NCBI RefSeq assembly: GCF_000238295.3
Contig: NZ_AHCD03000020.1
Coordinates: 1 to 64,000, forward strand
From: Pseudoalteromonas rubra
GTDB lineage: Bacteria; Pseudomonadota; Gammaproteobacteria; Enterobacterales; Alteromonadaceae
Length of the DNA stretch: 64,000 nucleotides
Direction: 5' to 3'
Below the pieces are notes generated by a model, which searched no databases, was not told the origin of the DNA, and was given only the letters and a program-made list of their open reading frames with translations. Shown one piece after another: positions 15,702 to 23,795 of this stretch. Every line of letters starts with the position of its first letter. The stretch's first letter is position 1. The translations under genes were made by a program, and so were the position numbers.

Positions 15702-17501
15702 TTACATGTTTAAGACCTTCAGCAGCTTTTTCTCTATACTTTCAGCCCACTCTAATATCTTTTGTGATTGCTCTTTTGCAGTATTGGATGGATGGTGTGA
15801 AAGCCCTTTGTGCTCGTATTTTTGAAAATACTCATTGGCAATTTTTGCTAGTTGCTCTGATTTCCAAGTATGCTTTTCTTGTGGCCAACCGTTGCGAGTA
15901 GCAGTCAGTTTTAATAGGACTTTGAAATCGGGAATATCCATAATTCGTCCAGTTTTGCTGAGAACACATAGAGTACTGCGGCCACTTTCACTGCCTTTAA
16001 GTTCCATCTCTGCTAAGTAGATGAACTGCTCTGGAGTTACTGCTATCTCAACCCACACTATTTGTCTGGGCCGGACATTTTCACCCTCTCCAATGAGGCG
16101 CCAATTTAATTTACGTTTATTATTCGCGGGGACAATAAAAGTAGTTACTGTTTCACCTTCAACAATGAGGTTCGTACCATGGCTTCGCGTACGAACTTCC
16201 CATCCACGTTTTGAAACTAAATGTCTTAAAGCGATGATTACGTGGACGAAGTCAGTCAGATCCCGGTCAACATGATCAGCATGACCGTCAAAGTTTTCCT
16301 TTGGTAGTATGGGATCATCTTCATCAGACGGACCTGTCAGTTCATCATGAGAAACTTTTTCCGCCTTTTTACTAAAGCCATTCTTATAAACGGGATCTTC
16401 ATTGTCATTGGTTGTAAAGTTTTTGAAAGCCATGCCTTGCATCGCGGAAAAGCGGTTATTTTGCGCAAGTATAGCGATATCGCTACCGCGAGTGTTTGGC
16501 TGCTCGTTGGTCTCCGGCCAATCTTCTTCATCATCAAAAGGACCTGAGCCATTAGGTGGTCTGGCTGTGTCTACACTTCCAGGCTCTGGTGTGTCGGACT
16601 CGCTGTCCCCCAACGCTAGCACCTCAAAGCTTTCACGCTTACTGCACTGTAGAATATTTGCAGCGAAAACTCCCCATTCGTCGCTATTGTTATTTGATAG
16701 CTTGAAAGGCTTTCCTGCGATTGTAAGAGTTGTTATTCCGCAAAATGGAAACGTTGCCATCATAACCAAAGGCTGATTGCCATTTGATAGCCTGTTGGCT
16801 TGGCCGATACTTTGGATATGTCTGTGTGGCATGTTAAACCAGCTTCTGCCTTCGCTGGACCAATGACCTCTATAGGCGACAAACTTCTCTAGCATACTCA
16901 GATTCTTTAAAACTTTCAAATAGGGGTTATGCCACTCAAAGTATCTGTCAAGGCTTCCCGCAACATTGCCATTGATAAACCTACTACTTACTCCGATGTA
17001 GAACCTATATAGCTCATAGCAGGGAACAACAAGAAACTTTGTAAATTCGTCATGTAGTACAGGCACTACAGCAAATAGTGTTTGGGCTAAGTCATATAGA
17101 TGTTTGCCAAGTTCAATGGCCATTTTGGGGAGGACACATTGGTACGTATTGCCATATATTGAAACACTTTCGCCCAGGCGAACTATTTTTATTTTGGAAG
17201 TGTCAATTACAAATTCTTTGTTCAAAGGTGGCAGTATATTTGCGCAAGTACCTTTTTCACCTCCGCCTCTCCAGCAAGAGCCGATCAGCAAATCAGAAAT
17301 TCGACTAAGTGGTTGTTTTATCTTAATCGATTGCCCAGTTACACTACCAAGTGTTAAAGGAGTTCTAATTTGCTCCTCTTTTAATTGTGAAAGGCATACC
17401 CAAACTTTGGGTACACTTTTGTCTGGTAGCTCTAGATTAGAGTAGCCATTGACCCGCCATAGACCCGGGTACTCTTTTAATTTATATACAGGTTCAGTCA
17501 A
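15702..17501 (-). CDS. TnsE-like transposition protein
   Basis: This 599-residue protein occupies the tnsE position, directly after tniQ/tnsD. Similarity to Tn7 TnsE is seen mainly at the C-terminus: a segment HKGLSHHPSN followed by ILEWAESIEKKLL parallels RGVNHPKG...GWAERVVREQ of TnsE, and FIYLAEMELKGSESGRSTL parallels FVLLEVDASDG. The middle (about residues 300-400) is acidic and low in complexity (PFDDEEDWPETNEQPNTRG), as in TnsE, and separates an N-terminal domain with PCYELYRFYIGVSSRFINGN from the C-terminal one. TnsE directs Tn7 to replicating DNA on conjugal plasmids by binding the processivity clamp and 3' recessed ends. Divergence is high, so an unrelated cargo protein cannot be excluded. 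Confidence 0.6.
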   Translation of the reverse strand: MTEPVYKLKEYPGLWRVNGYSNLELPDKSVPKVWVCLSQLKEEQIRTPLTLGSVTGQSIKIKQPLSRISDLLIGSCWRGGGEKGTCANILPPLNKEFVIDTSKIKIVRLGESVSIYGNTYQCVLPKMAIELGKHLYDLAQTLFAVVPVLHDEFTKFLVVPCYELYRFYIGVSSRFINGNVAGSLDRYFEWHNPYLKVLKNLSMLEKFVAYRGHWSSEGRSWFNMPHRHIQSIGQANRLSNGNQPLVMMATFPFCGITTLTIAGKPFKLSNNNSDEWGVFAANILQCSKRESFEVLALGDSESDTPEPGSVDTARPPNGSGPFDDEEDWPETNEQPNTRGSDIAILAQNNRFSAMQGMAFKNFTTNDNEDPVYKNGFSKKAEKVSHDELTGPSDEDDPILPKENFDGHADHVDRDLTDFVHVIIALRHLVSKRGWEVRTRSHGTNLIVEGETVTTFIVPANNKRKLNWRLIGEGENVRPRQIVWVEIAVTPEQFIYLAEMELKGSESGRSTLCVLSKTGRIMDIPDFKVLLKLTATRNGWPQEKHTWKSEQLAKIANEYFQKYEHKGLSHHPSNTAKEQSQKILEWAESIEKKLLKVLNM

Positions 17502-17574
17502 AATGTATCTTTATTGTTAATCCTTCACTTTCACTTAGCAATGTATAATATTATTCATATTTCCGTCAATGATT

Positions 17575-18714
17575 TCATTTTTTAAAGTGTTCGCGTTTGG
17601 CAAGTGAAGTTGGGTGAACTCCCAGTAAAGATGCGATTTCAGCAATAGTTGGTGTGCGGTTTTGGGCTCGGATATGGGCAATTACGGAGTTAATCTCTTC
17701 ATCTGATGCTATATATCGCCTATGGTTTAAATTTTTATGGGCTGTAGTATGTAGCCAAAAGGGCATTAGTTTTTCATTATCTGAAAATGCAGACAATGAA
17801 AACTGGGTGTTATTCACAAGGCGTATAAATTCATGGGGCCAGTCTTCCAGGTATGTCAAAATTGCTAGTAAAACCTTGAAACGAAGCGCAAGGTTAAGGT
17901 ATTCAATCGTTAGCTTCTGTGTGATTATTGGTAATACAATGCCTGTTTCTGCTTGTATTTTCTCCCTTACTTTGGATGCTCTTTTACAAAGTAAACGATT
18001 AGATAATACCCATAGGCCATTGAAAACCGATAGATTGAGAGGTTGGTTGAGCGAAGGGATAACCTGCTGGCCAGCCATGAAGTCTCTCAATAAATTTAAG
18101 TAAGGAAGAGCCTGTAAGTATTCATGATCAGATAAATAGCGAACCGGTGTATCTCTCAATAAGGAATTACATGTGAAGCAACGGTCCAGTTCACGGAAGG
18201 GTGTCTCAAATTCTCTGGCCCCAATGCCTAGCCTCTGGTAATTAACAGGGCATCCGCATTTTTCACAGCGGTCTGACAACATGCAGTGGTGCTTATGGCA
18301 GACAGTTACAAAAGACACACGCCAGGCTTTTCGGAAATACGGTTTGTTATCTTCTTTTAAGCACATAGGACAAAACACTATTCCATGTCTACGTTTTGTT
18401 CTGTGGTAAATACCAAGCGGTAACAACCATTTGGTGTTACCTGAAACACAAATTTTGTCAAATAACTCTCCGGTGTAAGAAGATATTTGGAGGCTGGAGA
18501 GATATTTTGATTTCTGAGAAGTTACACAGGCCAACAGGTCGATGAGAGCTGGACAATCCAATTTATCAATATCTCGAGACAATATTTCATTCTGGAACCC
18601 CAGCAACTTCTTGAAAAACACATGTGAGTAGAAACCATTTTCAATGGCAAGGCGAGTAATCCAAGAAGAGAACAGTTCATCGTCAAGAGGTTGAGGATGA
18701 ACCGGCAGTATCAT
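17575..18714 (-). CDS. tniQ: TniQ/TnsD-family target selection protein
   Basis: The 379-residue protein starts MILPVHPQPLDDELFSSWIT, the usual TniQ opening. The start codon overlaps the tnsC stop (TAATG), which fixes it at 18714 rather than upstream. Zinc-finger motifs FCPMC, then RVSFVTVCHKHHCMLSDRCE and KCGCP, are characteristic of the TniQ domain. The C-terminus ends with a helix-turn-helix-like TPTIAEIASLLGVHPTSLAK. In Tn7-like elements this protein recognises the attachment site and recruits TnsC; here the presumed site is within comM. It is shorter than Tn7 TnsD (about 500 residues). Confidence 0.9.
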   Translation of the reverse strand: MILPVHPQPLDDELFSSWITRLAIENGFYSHVFFKKLLGFQNEILSRDIDKLDCPALIDLLACVTSQKSKYLSSLQISSYTGELFDKICVSGNTKWLLPLGIYHRTKRRHGIVFCPMCLKEDNKPYFRKAWRVSFVTVCHKHHCMLSDRCEKCGCPVNYQRLGIGAREFETPFRELDRCFTCNSLLRDTPVRYLSDHEYLQALPYLNLLRDFMAGQQVIPSLNQPLNLSVFNGLWVLSNRLLCKRASKVREKIQAETGIVLPIITQKLTIEYLNLALRFKVLLAILTYLEDWPHEFIRLVNNTQFSLSAFSDNEKLMPFWLHTTAHKNLNHRRYIASDEEINSVIAHIRAQNRTPTIAEIASLLGVHPTSLAKREHFKK

Positions 18715-19607
18715 TAGAGACCTATTACGGAATCGCGAGTCCTGTCGCTGGGAGGTATGTAGCCACACTTTGACAACACATCGGTATCAATTTTCTCCTG
18801 TCCGTTTCTAATCGCAAAAGATGCAGCCTTATTTATCAGAGTAGAAAGTTCGCCAATTGTACCTTCGGAGAGTGCCATTAACTTCTTACTCATAAGTCCA
18901 CTGTGAAGCTGGGAAGGTTCTTTTAATGGAGTTATGGATTCAAAAGTTCTGAGCAATTGCCTGAAGTCTTTGGTCATTTGCCACTTTGGCAACAAAAACG
19001 GCTCAAATCTGTTTTGAATTTGACTATCAACACTAGTCGCTCTTAAGAGATCTTCTGTGCCGGATGCTATAAACGATATGCTCAGCTCATTTCCAAGATA
19101 TTTAAGAGTATTTAGAAATTGCTGCTGTTTAATAGATGAAGCGGCAAGCGAATTGTGAAGCTCATCAATACAGAGAACCTTGAGATCTATTTTCTTTAAT
19201 ACATTGATAACTTTGGCTCTTTTAGCTGATGTTGAAGAAGATGGGACTCGTTCATATAGACTTGATAGGATCTCAACGTATAAATCAGCCTCATTTGGGG
19301 AAGGCGGAGCCTGTATGTACATCACGGGTGAGATAATCGCCTCTCCTAAATAATTGGGGTCAGGAAGATGCCTTTGGCAAAACTTTTTGATGATTTCAGT
19401 TTTACCATTGTTTGTTCTGCCAATAACCATGAGATTAGGCATCCGGGATACGCGTGGATGCCTAAAAATGTCATCGCATTTTTTTAGTGCTTCAATGGCT
19501 CGAGGGTAACCTATCCATTTATGACTTGATATATCATCAATTCTTGCCTGGTCGTCCCAGTCCAACTTATGTAGGCAATCTTTGTGTAAATGAGGGTATG
19601 GATTCAC
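18714..19607 (-). CDS. tnsC: TnsC/TniB transposition AAA+ ATPase
   Basis: A 297-residue ATPase of the short TniB type. Walker A is GRTNNGKT (63-70), preceded by RMPNLMVI, and Walker B is LCIDELHN (145-152). It also has the family's N-terminal WIGYPRAIEAL. It should assemble on target DNA selected by TniQ and activate the TnsA/TnsB transposase, and confer target immunity. The gene lies 11 bases after tnsB and overlaps tniQ by the TAATG junction. Confidence 0.92.
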   Translation of the reverse strand: MNPYPHLHKDCLHKLDWDDQARIDDISSHKWIGYPRAIEALKKCDDIFRHPRVSRMPNLMVIGRTNNGKTEIIKKFCQRHLPDPNYLGEAIISPVMYIQAPPSPNEADLYVEILSSLYERVPSSSTSAKRAKVINVLKKIDLKVLCIDELHNSLAASSIKQQQFLNTLKYLGNELSISFIASGTEDLLRATSVDSQIQNRFEPFLLPKWQMTKDFRQLLRTFESITPLKEPSQLHSGLMSKKLMALSEGTIGELSTLINKAASFAIRNGQEKIDTDVLSKCGYIPPSDRTRDSVIGL

Positions 19608-19618
19608 TCTGAATTTCC

Positions 19619-21493
19619 TTAGCTAAACTCGACGTCAGAAAACGGTTCAATATCATCTACCTCATCATCGATAGGTTCATTAGGAGGAGAGGGCAATGGT
19701 GTTGTATGCTCAACGGTCCAGTTGTTTCGCCTTTCTGACATTCTCCGTTTCCGTTTTTCGGAGGCTCTTTGCTGTTTTGCGAGCCGTGTTTTTTCAATTG
19801 CCTCGCCTTCAATTTGCCGCATTTTTTGAATCCCTTTAAAAATAGCATCTTCATCAACTGCGTAATGTTCTTTTTCTTTTAGGGATTTAACGACAGCTTT
19901 GAGCTCCCATAGACTAATAGTCGGATGTGAAGTGTGTAAATATGGAATGGAAACATATTTGAGCGTATCGGGATCAAAAAAATACACGACGCTTATATCT
20001 CTGGGATCTCTTGCAAAAATAAACTTCCTTTTCTTGGAGGGGTCAGTTGGATCTTTGGCCTCAATCCATTTTCTTAACACATCTGAATAATAGTGTATTT
20101 TATCAATTACAACCCCTTGGCGCTGCACTGTCCTTTCGATATAAGGTGTGAAGTCAAGACGTAATGTTTCCTCATCTTCAATGGGGGCTGGCAATCCTAT
20201 CCCAGGTTTATCTTTGTCTCCAAAGATTGCTTCGGTATACAGTTTTATTGGCGGAATATCATTTATACCCTTGTGGGGACGATGGTGGTAGCAGTACACA
20301 ACAAACACAGTAAACCATTGTTCTAGTTCAGACAATGTCATACAAGCATTGCCTTCAGAATCATAGTCAAGTTTGTCTTTTACAGATGAGAATGTTGTTC
20401 CTGGAATATCTTGTACTTCTTGCATAAATGTTCTGAAGGCTCGCTCAACATGAGGGCCATAGTTGGGTTGGCCTTTTGGCCTATATTCGAGGATAATATT
20501 GTGTTGCTGGCAGGCCCTTTTCAACATGTTGCTGTGGAAGTCTTTACCGTTATCGACATGAATTTTTTCCATCTTTCCATAAATCGGCCACTCGGCATCA
20601 ATATCTCTTTTTGCCAGCCAGTTTTCTTTCGGGACAATGGCGTGCGCGCAGCACAGTCCGACACTGGACGCACTAGGCGGGTCCAGTGTTACTTTGAATC
20701 CAGAAATCATTTTGGTTGCGACATCAATAGCAATCGTAAGGTATGGTCTACCGATAGGTAACCTGTGTTCTTCGTCAACTATGATTAAATCAACAGGAGT
20801 ATGATCCATTTGTACAACAGCATTAGGGTAATCGGCACCAGGAAACTTCCCCGTCACAGGCTGGAATTGTTGTTTGGCTGATTTTGGTCCAATACGCTTG
20901 CGAACTAACTCCTTCTCTTCAATTTTACGCACTCTAGCGTAAACTGTGTTTTTATGAGGGACTGGCAGATCTGCTTCCATACACTCGGCTTTAATTATTC
21001 GGTATAGTTTTAGTACAGAAGGCCTTTCTTGCTTTAAATACACAGATTCGATTTGTACATTTATCAGTTCTTCAACTTCATTAGAGAGCTTGTTGTTGCC
21101 CTTATCTTCTCTGGGTTGTCGCAGTAATGAAGATACTAATCCGGTTTCTTCAAACCGTTTTAACCATCTGTAGACAGTTGTTGTGCCCTTGCCTTGGCTT
21201 TTTGCTATTTGCCGAACATCATTTTCAGTTCTGCCGGGGTTGTTTAAGAGTGGTTTTATTACCTCAAACCTATCGAGAGCAAGTTGCCACTCTTTGTCTT
21301 CAGCTATCAGGTGTTTTCCACTATGTTTTTGAGTCTCATCTGCTGGACTAAGGTATAAGTCACAGACTCTGGCGATACTTGTACTTCCGTTTTCAACAGA
21401 GCGAAGTATCGCTTCAGTAAAGCCTTTAAGCTCAAGAACCAACATTGGTTTTCCATTCCAATATACTAATTTACCGGGGGTTATGAACTTCAT
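19619..21493 (-). CDS. tnsB: TnsB/TniA DDE transposase
   Basis: The 624-residue protein has an N-terminal DNA-binding region with a helix-turn-helix (RQIAKSQGKGTTTVYRWLKR, about 94-113) and an integrase-type catalytic core. The DDE residues are D230 in VVQMDHTPVDL, D314 in IHVDNGKDFHS and E350 in NYGPHVERAF, giving the 35-residue D-E spacing. It ends in an acidic tail (DDEVDDIEPFSDVEFS) expected to contact TnsC. TnsB binds the repeats at both transposon ends and cuts and joins the 3' ends. The start overlaps the tnsA stop by ATGA. Confidence 0.95.
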   Translation of the reverse strand: MKFITPGKLVYWNGKPMLVLELKGFTEAILRSVENGSTSIARVCDLYLSPADETQKHSGKHLIAEDKEWQLALDRFEVIKPLLNNPGRTENDVRQIAKSQGKGTTTVYRWLKRFEETGLVSSLLRQPREDKGNNKLSNEVEELINVQIESVYLKQERPSVLKLYRIIKAECMEADLPVPHKNTVYARVRKIEEKELVRKRIGPKSAKQQFQPVTGKFPGADYPNAVVQMDHTPVDLIIVDEEHRLPIGRPYLTIAIDVATKMISGFKVTLDPPSASSVGLCCAHAIVPKENWLAKRDIDAEWPIYGKMEKIHVDNGKDFHSNMLKRACQQHNIILEYRPKGQPNYGPHVERAFRTFMQEVQDIPGTTFSSVKDKLDYDSEGNACMTLSELEQWFTVFVVYCYHHRPHKGINDIPPIKLYTEAIFGDKDKPGIGLPAPIEDEETLRLDFTPYIERTVQRQGVVIDKIHYYSDVLRKWIEAKDPTDPSKKRKFIFARDPRDISVVYFFDPDTLKYVSIPYLHTSHPTISLWELKAVVKSLKEKEHYAVDEDAIFKGIQKMRQIEGEAIEKTRLAKQQRASEKRKRRMSERRNNWTVEHTTPLPSPPNEPIDDEVDDIEPFSDVEFS

Positions 21494-22143
21494 ATATCTT
21501 CCTTAGTCCAGAGTTTAGAGTGCATTGTTAGAGGCAAGTCTAAGTTGCAGCCTATTTTAAAGTTAGCTATCAGATGCCAAATTACAGGGATGACCAGGGC
21601 TTGATTTTTCTTGTCACTAAAAAGAGTAGCGGTTAACAACGCTGGATCGGCTTCTTGCAAATCACTCATAATAGTTAGGACATGCACAAGCATAGCTTCA
21701 TCAAATGTTCGGTGCTTGTATGGCCAAAGAAATTTTACATTGTTCAAAAAGGGACCTCTGATTTCTTTTTCCGTGAAAACCTTGAAGAGCCACCCTTTCT
21801 CTTTCGCTAAGCTTTTTGCTGCACGGAACTTAGGCATTAGTTTTCTCCAGCTCCCTTTAAAGTCTTCTCTGTATTTAATTTCGTATAAAACAGGGGGGAG
21901 TTCTAAGTCTTGCTTGTATGTGAGTAATCCATCGGGCGTATAGTGCCTAGGTTGTCCAGAGGGAGTGAAATAACCAATGGTGAGAGGCTGAGGAACAATG
22001 GAATCCATGCTCGAGTCGAACCTGAATAGCTCCATGAAATCTCGTTCAAGTGAAGATTCATATGAGCCGATATCAGGAACCGTGCCTGAGATACTGCGAT
22101 TGGTAACACCTATTTTCCTAGCTTTTGAAGAATAGAATTGCAT
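21490..22143 (-). CDS. tnsA: TnsA endonuclease
   Basis: TnsA makes the 5' cuts so that the element moves by cut and paste. The 217-residue product has the restriction-like active site: E33 in SYESSLERDF, D71 in HYTPDGLL and the E88-x-K90 pair in LYEIKYRED. An ATG ten codons upstream (22173) lies within the TnsB-site region; MQFYSSKARK at 22143 is the likelier start because other TnsA proteins begin near this sequence. The gene begins immediately inside the right end, so its promoter must overlap the TnsB sites, suggesting repression by TnsB. Confidence 0.9.
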   Translation of the reverse strand: MQFYSSKARKIGVTNRSISGTVPDIGSYESSLERDFMELFRFDSSMDSIVPQPLTIGYFTPSGQPRHYTPDGLLTYKQDLELPPVLYEIKYREDFKGSWRKLMPKFRAAKSLAKEKGWLFKVFTEKEIRGPFLNNVKFLWPYKHRTFDEAMLVHVLTIMSDLQEADPALLTATLFSDKKNQALVIPVIWHLIANFKIGCNLDLPLTMHSKLWTKEDI

Positions 22144-22145
22144 GT

Positions 22146-22203
22146 CGCTTCGCTTTATCAATGTAAACCACATTGATACTATCAGTTAGCAATGGAAATT
22201 ACA
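22146..22203 (-). repeat. Transposon right end with TnsB-site-like repeats
   Basis: Read inward from the right, the end is TGTAATTTCCATTGCTAACT, with site-like units CATTGCTAACTGATAGTA (22177-22194) and CATTGATAAAGCGAAGCG (22146-22163). An inverted CATTGATA lies between them at 22171-22178. The array ends just before the tnsA start codon. Confidence 0.8.
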
Positions 22204-22208
22204 GGAGG
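22204..22208 (+). repeat. Target site duplication, right copy
   Basis: GGAGG matching 2231-2235, directly after the terminal ACA at 22201-22203. Confidence 0.92.
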
Positions 22209-22872
22209 CTCGTCTAACCCCCGTCCGGGTGAAATATCTTTGGCGCATAATGGGGTGCTCTTCTTAGACGAATTGCCTGAATATGAGCGTAAGGTGCTGG
22301 ACTCTCTCAGAGAGCCGATGGAAACCGGGCAGGTGACCATTTCGCGTGCTGCACAGCAAGTTGATTTTCCCGCCTGTTTTCAGCTCATCGCTGCACTTAA
22401 TCCGAGCCCTACTGGCTGCCATACTGATAAACGCGCATCGCCAGAGCAGGTATTGAGGTACTTAAGTAAAATATCAGGCCCTTTTGTCGACCGGATAGAC
22501 TTACAGATAGAGTTACCCAGACTCAGTACGCAGGAATTGCAATCCTCTAAACCGGAAGTGAGCAGTGAGGCGATACGTAGCAGAGTTGAGGCTGCGTTCA
22601 GCATTGCCTTGAGCCGCCAGGGTAAAGCAAATGCGAGGCTCACGACCCGGGAAATTGAGCTGTATTGTACGTTGGCACCTGATGTTGCGCAGCTGCTTGC
22701 CCGAGCAACGGAGAAGCTGAACCTCTCGCCACGCTCTTATCATCGCATCATTAAGGTAGCCAGAACGATAGCAGACTTGTCACATCGTCCGGAAATAACG
22801 GTTCCTGACCTGAAAGAGGCACTCAGTTATCGGGCATTTGAGCGTTTATTGGGGCAGCTAACATACAGCTAG
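22204..22872 (+). pseudogene. comM: comM (yifB), 3' fragment
   Basis: This part encodes the last 221 residues of ComM: SNPRPGEISLAHNGVLFLDE with the Walker B motif, the arginine-finger region and the C-terminal Mg-chelatase helical domain ending LSYRAFERLLGQLTYS. Joined at GGAGG to the 5' fragment it continues the frame exactly (GGA GGC TCG). An ATG at 22192 lies inside the transposon end and could in principle start a truncated protein, but without Walker A it should not work as an ATPase. Confidence 0.95.
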
Positions 22873-22880
22873 GTGCGTGA

Positions 22881-23585
22881 TTAGGTGGATAGCATATAGC
22901 CTTTGCCACGAACAGTCACAATGCGTTTCTGCTCTTTTTCATCACCGAGCTTTTTCCGCAGTCTGCCGATAAGCACATCAACAGTTCGGTCGCTCGGACT
23001 CCAATCTGGCTGGCCAATTTCTTCTGAAATTTTGGCTCTGGAAGTGGCTTTACCGGCGTTCGCAATCAGGCAAATAAGCACTTTGTGCTCCGCTTCTGTG
23101 AGTCTGGCTTCGTCGCCATGCGGATTAATGAGCGTCCGGTTATCCGGGTGAAGCTTGAAATCAGCATATTCGATGAATTCTTCAGACTCGTCTTCCCCTT
23201 TGCTGCCTGCGATACGTTTATACAGGGCACGCATTCGAAGTTCCAGCTCGAGCAGGTCAACAGGCTTACAGACGTAATCGTCGGCGCCCTGAGCTAAGCC
23301 AGCAATACGATCTGCTTGTGTATCGCGGCTGGAAAGCATGATCACGCCGATATCGGTAAGCGTATTGAGTTCTTTGGCAAGATTGAGACCATCCGTTGCG
23401 GGTAATACAACATCTACAATGGCCATGTCGAAGGGGTTGCCTTCATTGATTTGATTATGAACGAGCTGCAATGCTTGTGCACCGGTGTTATCCAGCGTGA
23501 GCTGAAATTCAGTATTTGCAAAATGGTTTGCGATCCTTTTTGCCAGTAGATCGTCATCTTCCACCAGAAGCACGTTAATGTTCAT
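22881..23585 (-). CDS. OmpR/PhoB-family response regulator
   Basis: The 234-residue protein has an N-terminal receiver domain (acidic pair EDDD at residues 9-12, phospho-acceptor Asp in MAIVDVVLP at about 58, Lys in DYVCKPVDLLEL) and a C-terminal winged-helix DNA-binding domain (LTEAEHKVLICLIAN ... VDVLIGRLRKKLGD ... IVTVRGKGYML). It is an orphan here: no histidine kinase lies next to it, so the partner must be elsewhere. Its stop lies eight bases from the end of comM on the opposite strand. Confidence 0.9.
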   Translation of the reverse strand: MNINVLLVEDDDLLAKRIANHFANTEFQLTLDNTGAQALQLVHNQINEGNPFDMAIVDVVLPATDGLNLAKELNTLTDIGVIMLSSRDTQADRIAGLAQGADDYVCKPVDLLELELRMRALYKRIAGSKGEDESEEFIEYADFKLHPDNRTLINPHGDEARLTEAEHKVLICLIANAGKATSRAKISEEIGQPDWSPSDRTVDVLIGRLRKKLGDEKEQKRIVTVRGKGYMLST

Positions 23586-23761
23586 AGCACCGTAACTTTA
23601 TCAATAAATCACTTATATATTAGCACTGAGAAAACTGGGCTGAGAAGGGTAAGTTGATTATTTTCAAATAAAAAACAATGCAAATAAAACTTTAGTATGA
23701 ACCTGAGAAGTGAATAAAAATGTGCTAATTCTGAAATATCATACAGTTGAATGGCTTTTTC

Positions 23762-23788
23762 AAAAAAAGGCAGCACCTAAGTGCTGCC
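23762..23788 (-). terminator. Intrinsic terminator of the S9 peptidase gene
   Basis: GGCAGCAC/GTGCTGCC (23769-23776, 23781-23788) with a 4-base loop, followed on the minus strand by seven T residues. It begins eight bases after the S9 peptidase stop. Confidence 0.9.
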
Positions 23789-23795
23789 CATGATT

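Larger units (their letters stand above)
2236..22203. mobile_element. Tn7-like transposon inserted in comM, with pPIWI_RE cargo
   Basis: The element is 19,968 bp, starts TGTAAGTTC and ends with the inverse TTACA, and is flanked by GGAGG duplications. It carries tnsA, tnsB, tnsC/tniB, tniQ/tnsD and a tnsE-like gene at its right end, read leftward. The rest is cargo: a pPIWI_RE cassette, a GIY-YIG protein, an HNH-Excalibur nuclease and several unknown genes. The general organisation and comM target recall the Tn6022/AbaR backbones of Acinetobacter, which also insert into comM. Insertion interrupts the VGG(G/S)SNPRPGE region of ComM between Walker A and Walker B. Confidence 0.95.

Noticed and set aside
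22192..22872. Independent gene starting at the ATG inside the transposon right end
   Set aside because: The first four residues come from the transposon end and the rest is the comM 3' half; it is an accident of the insertion.
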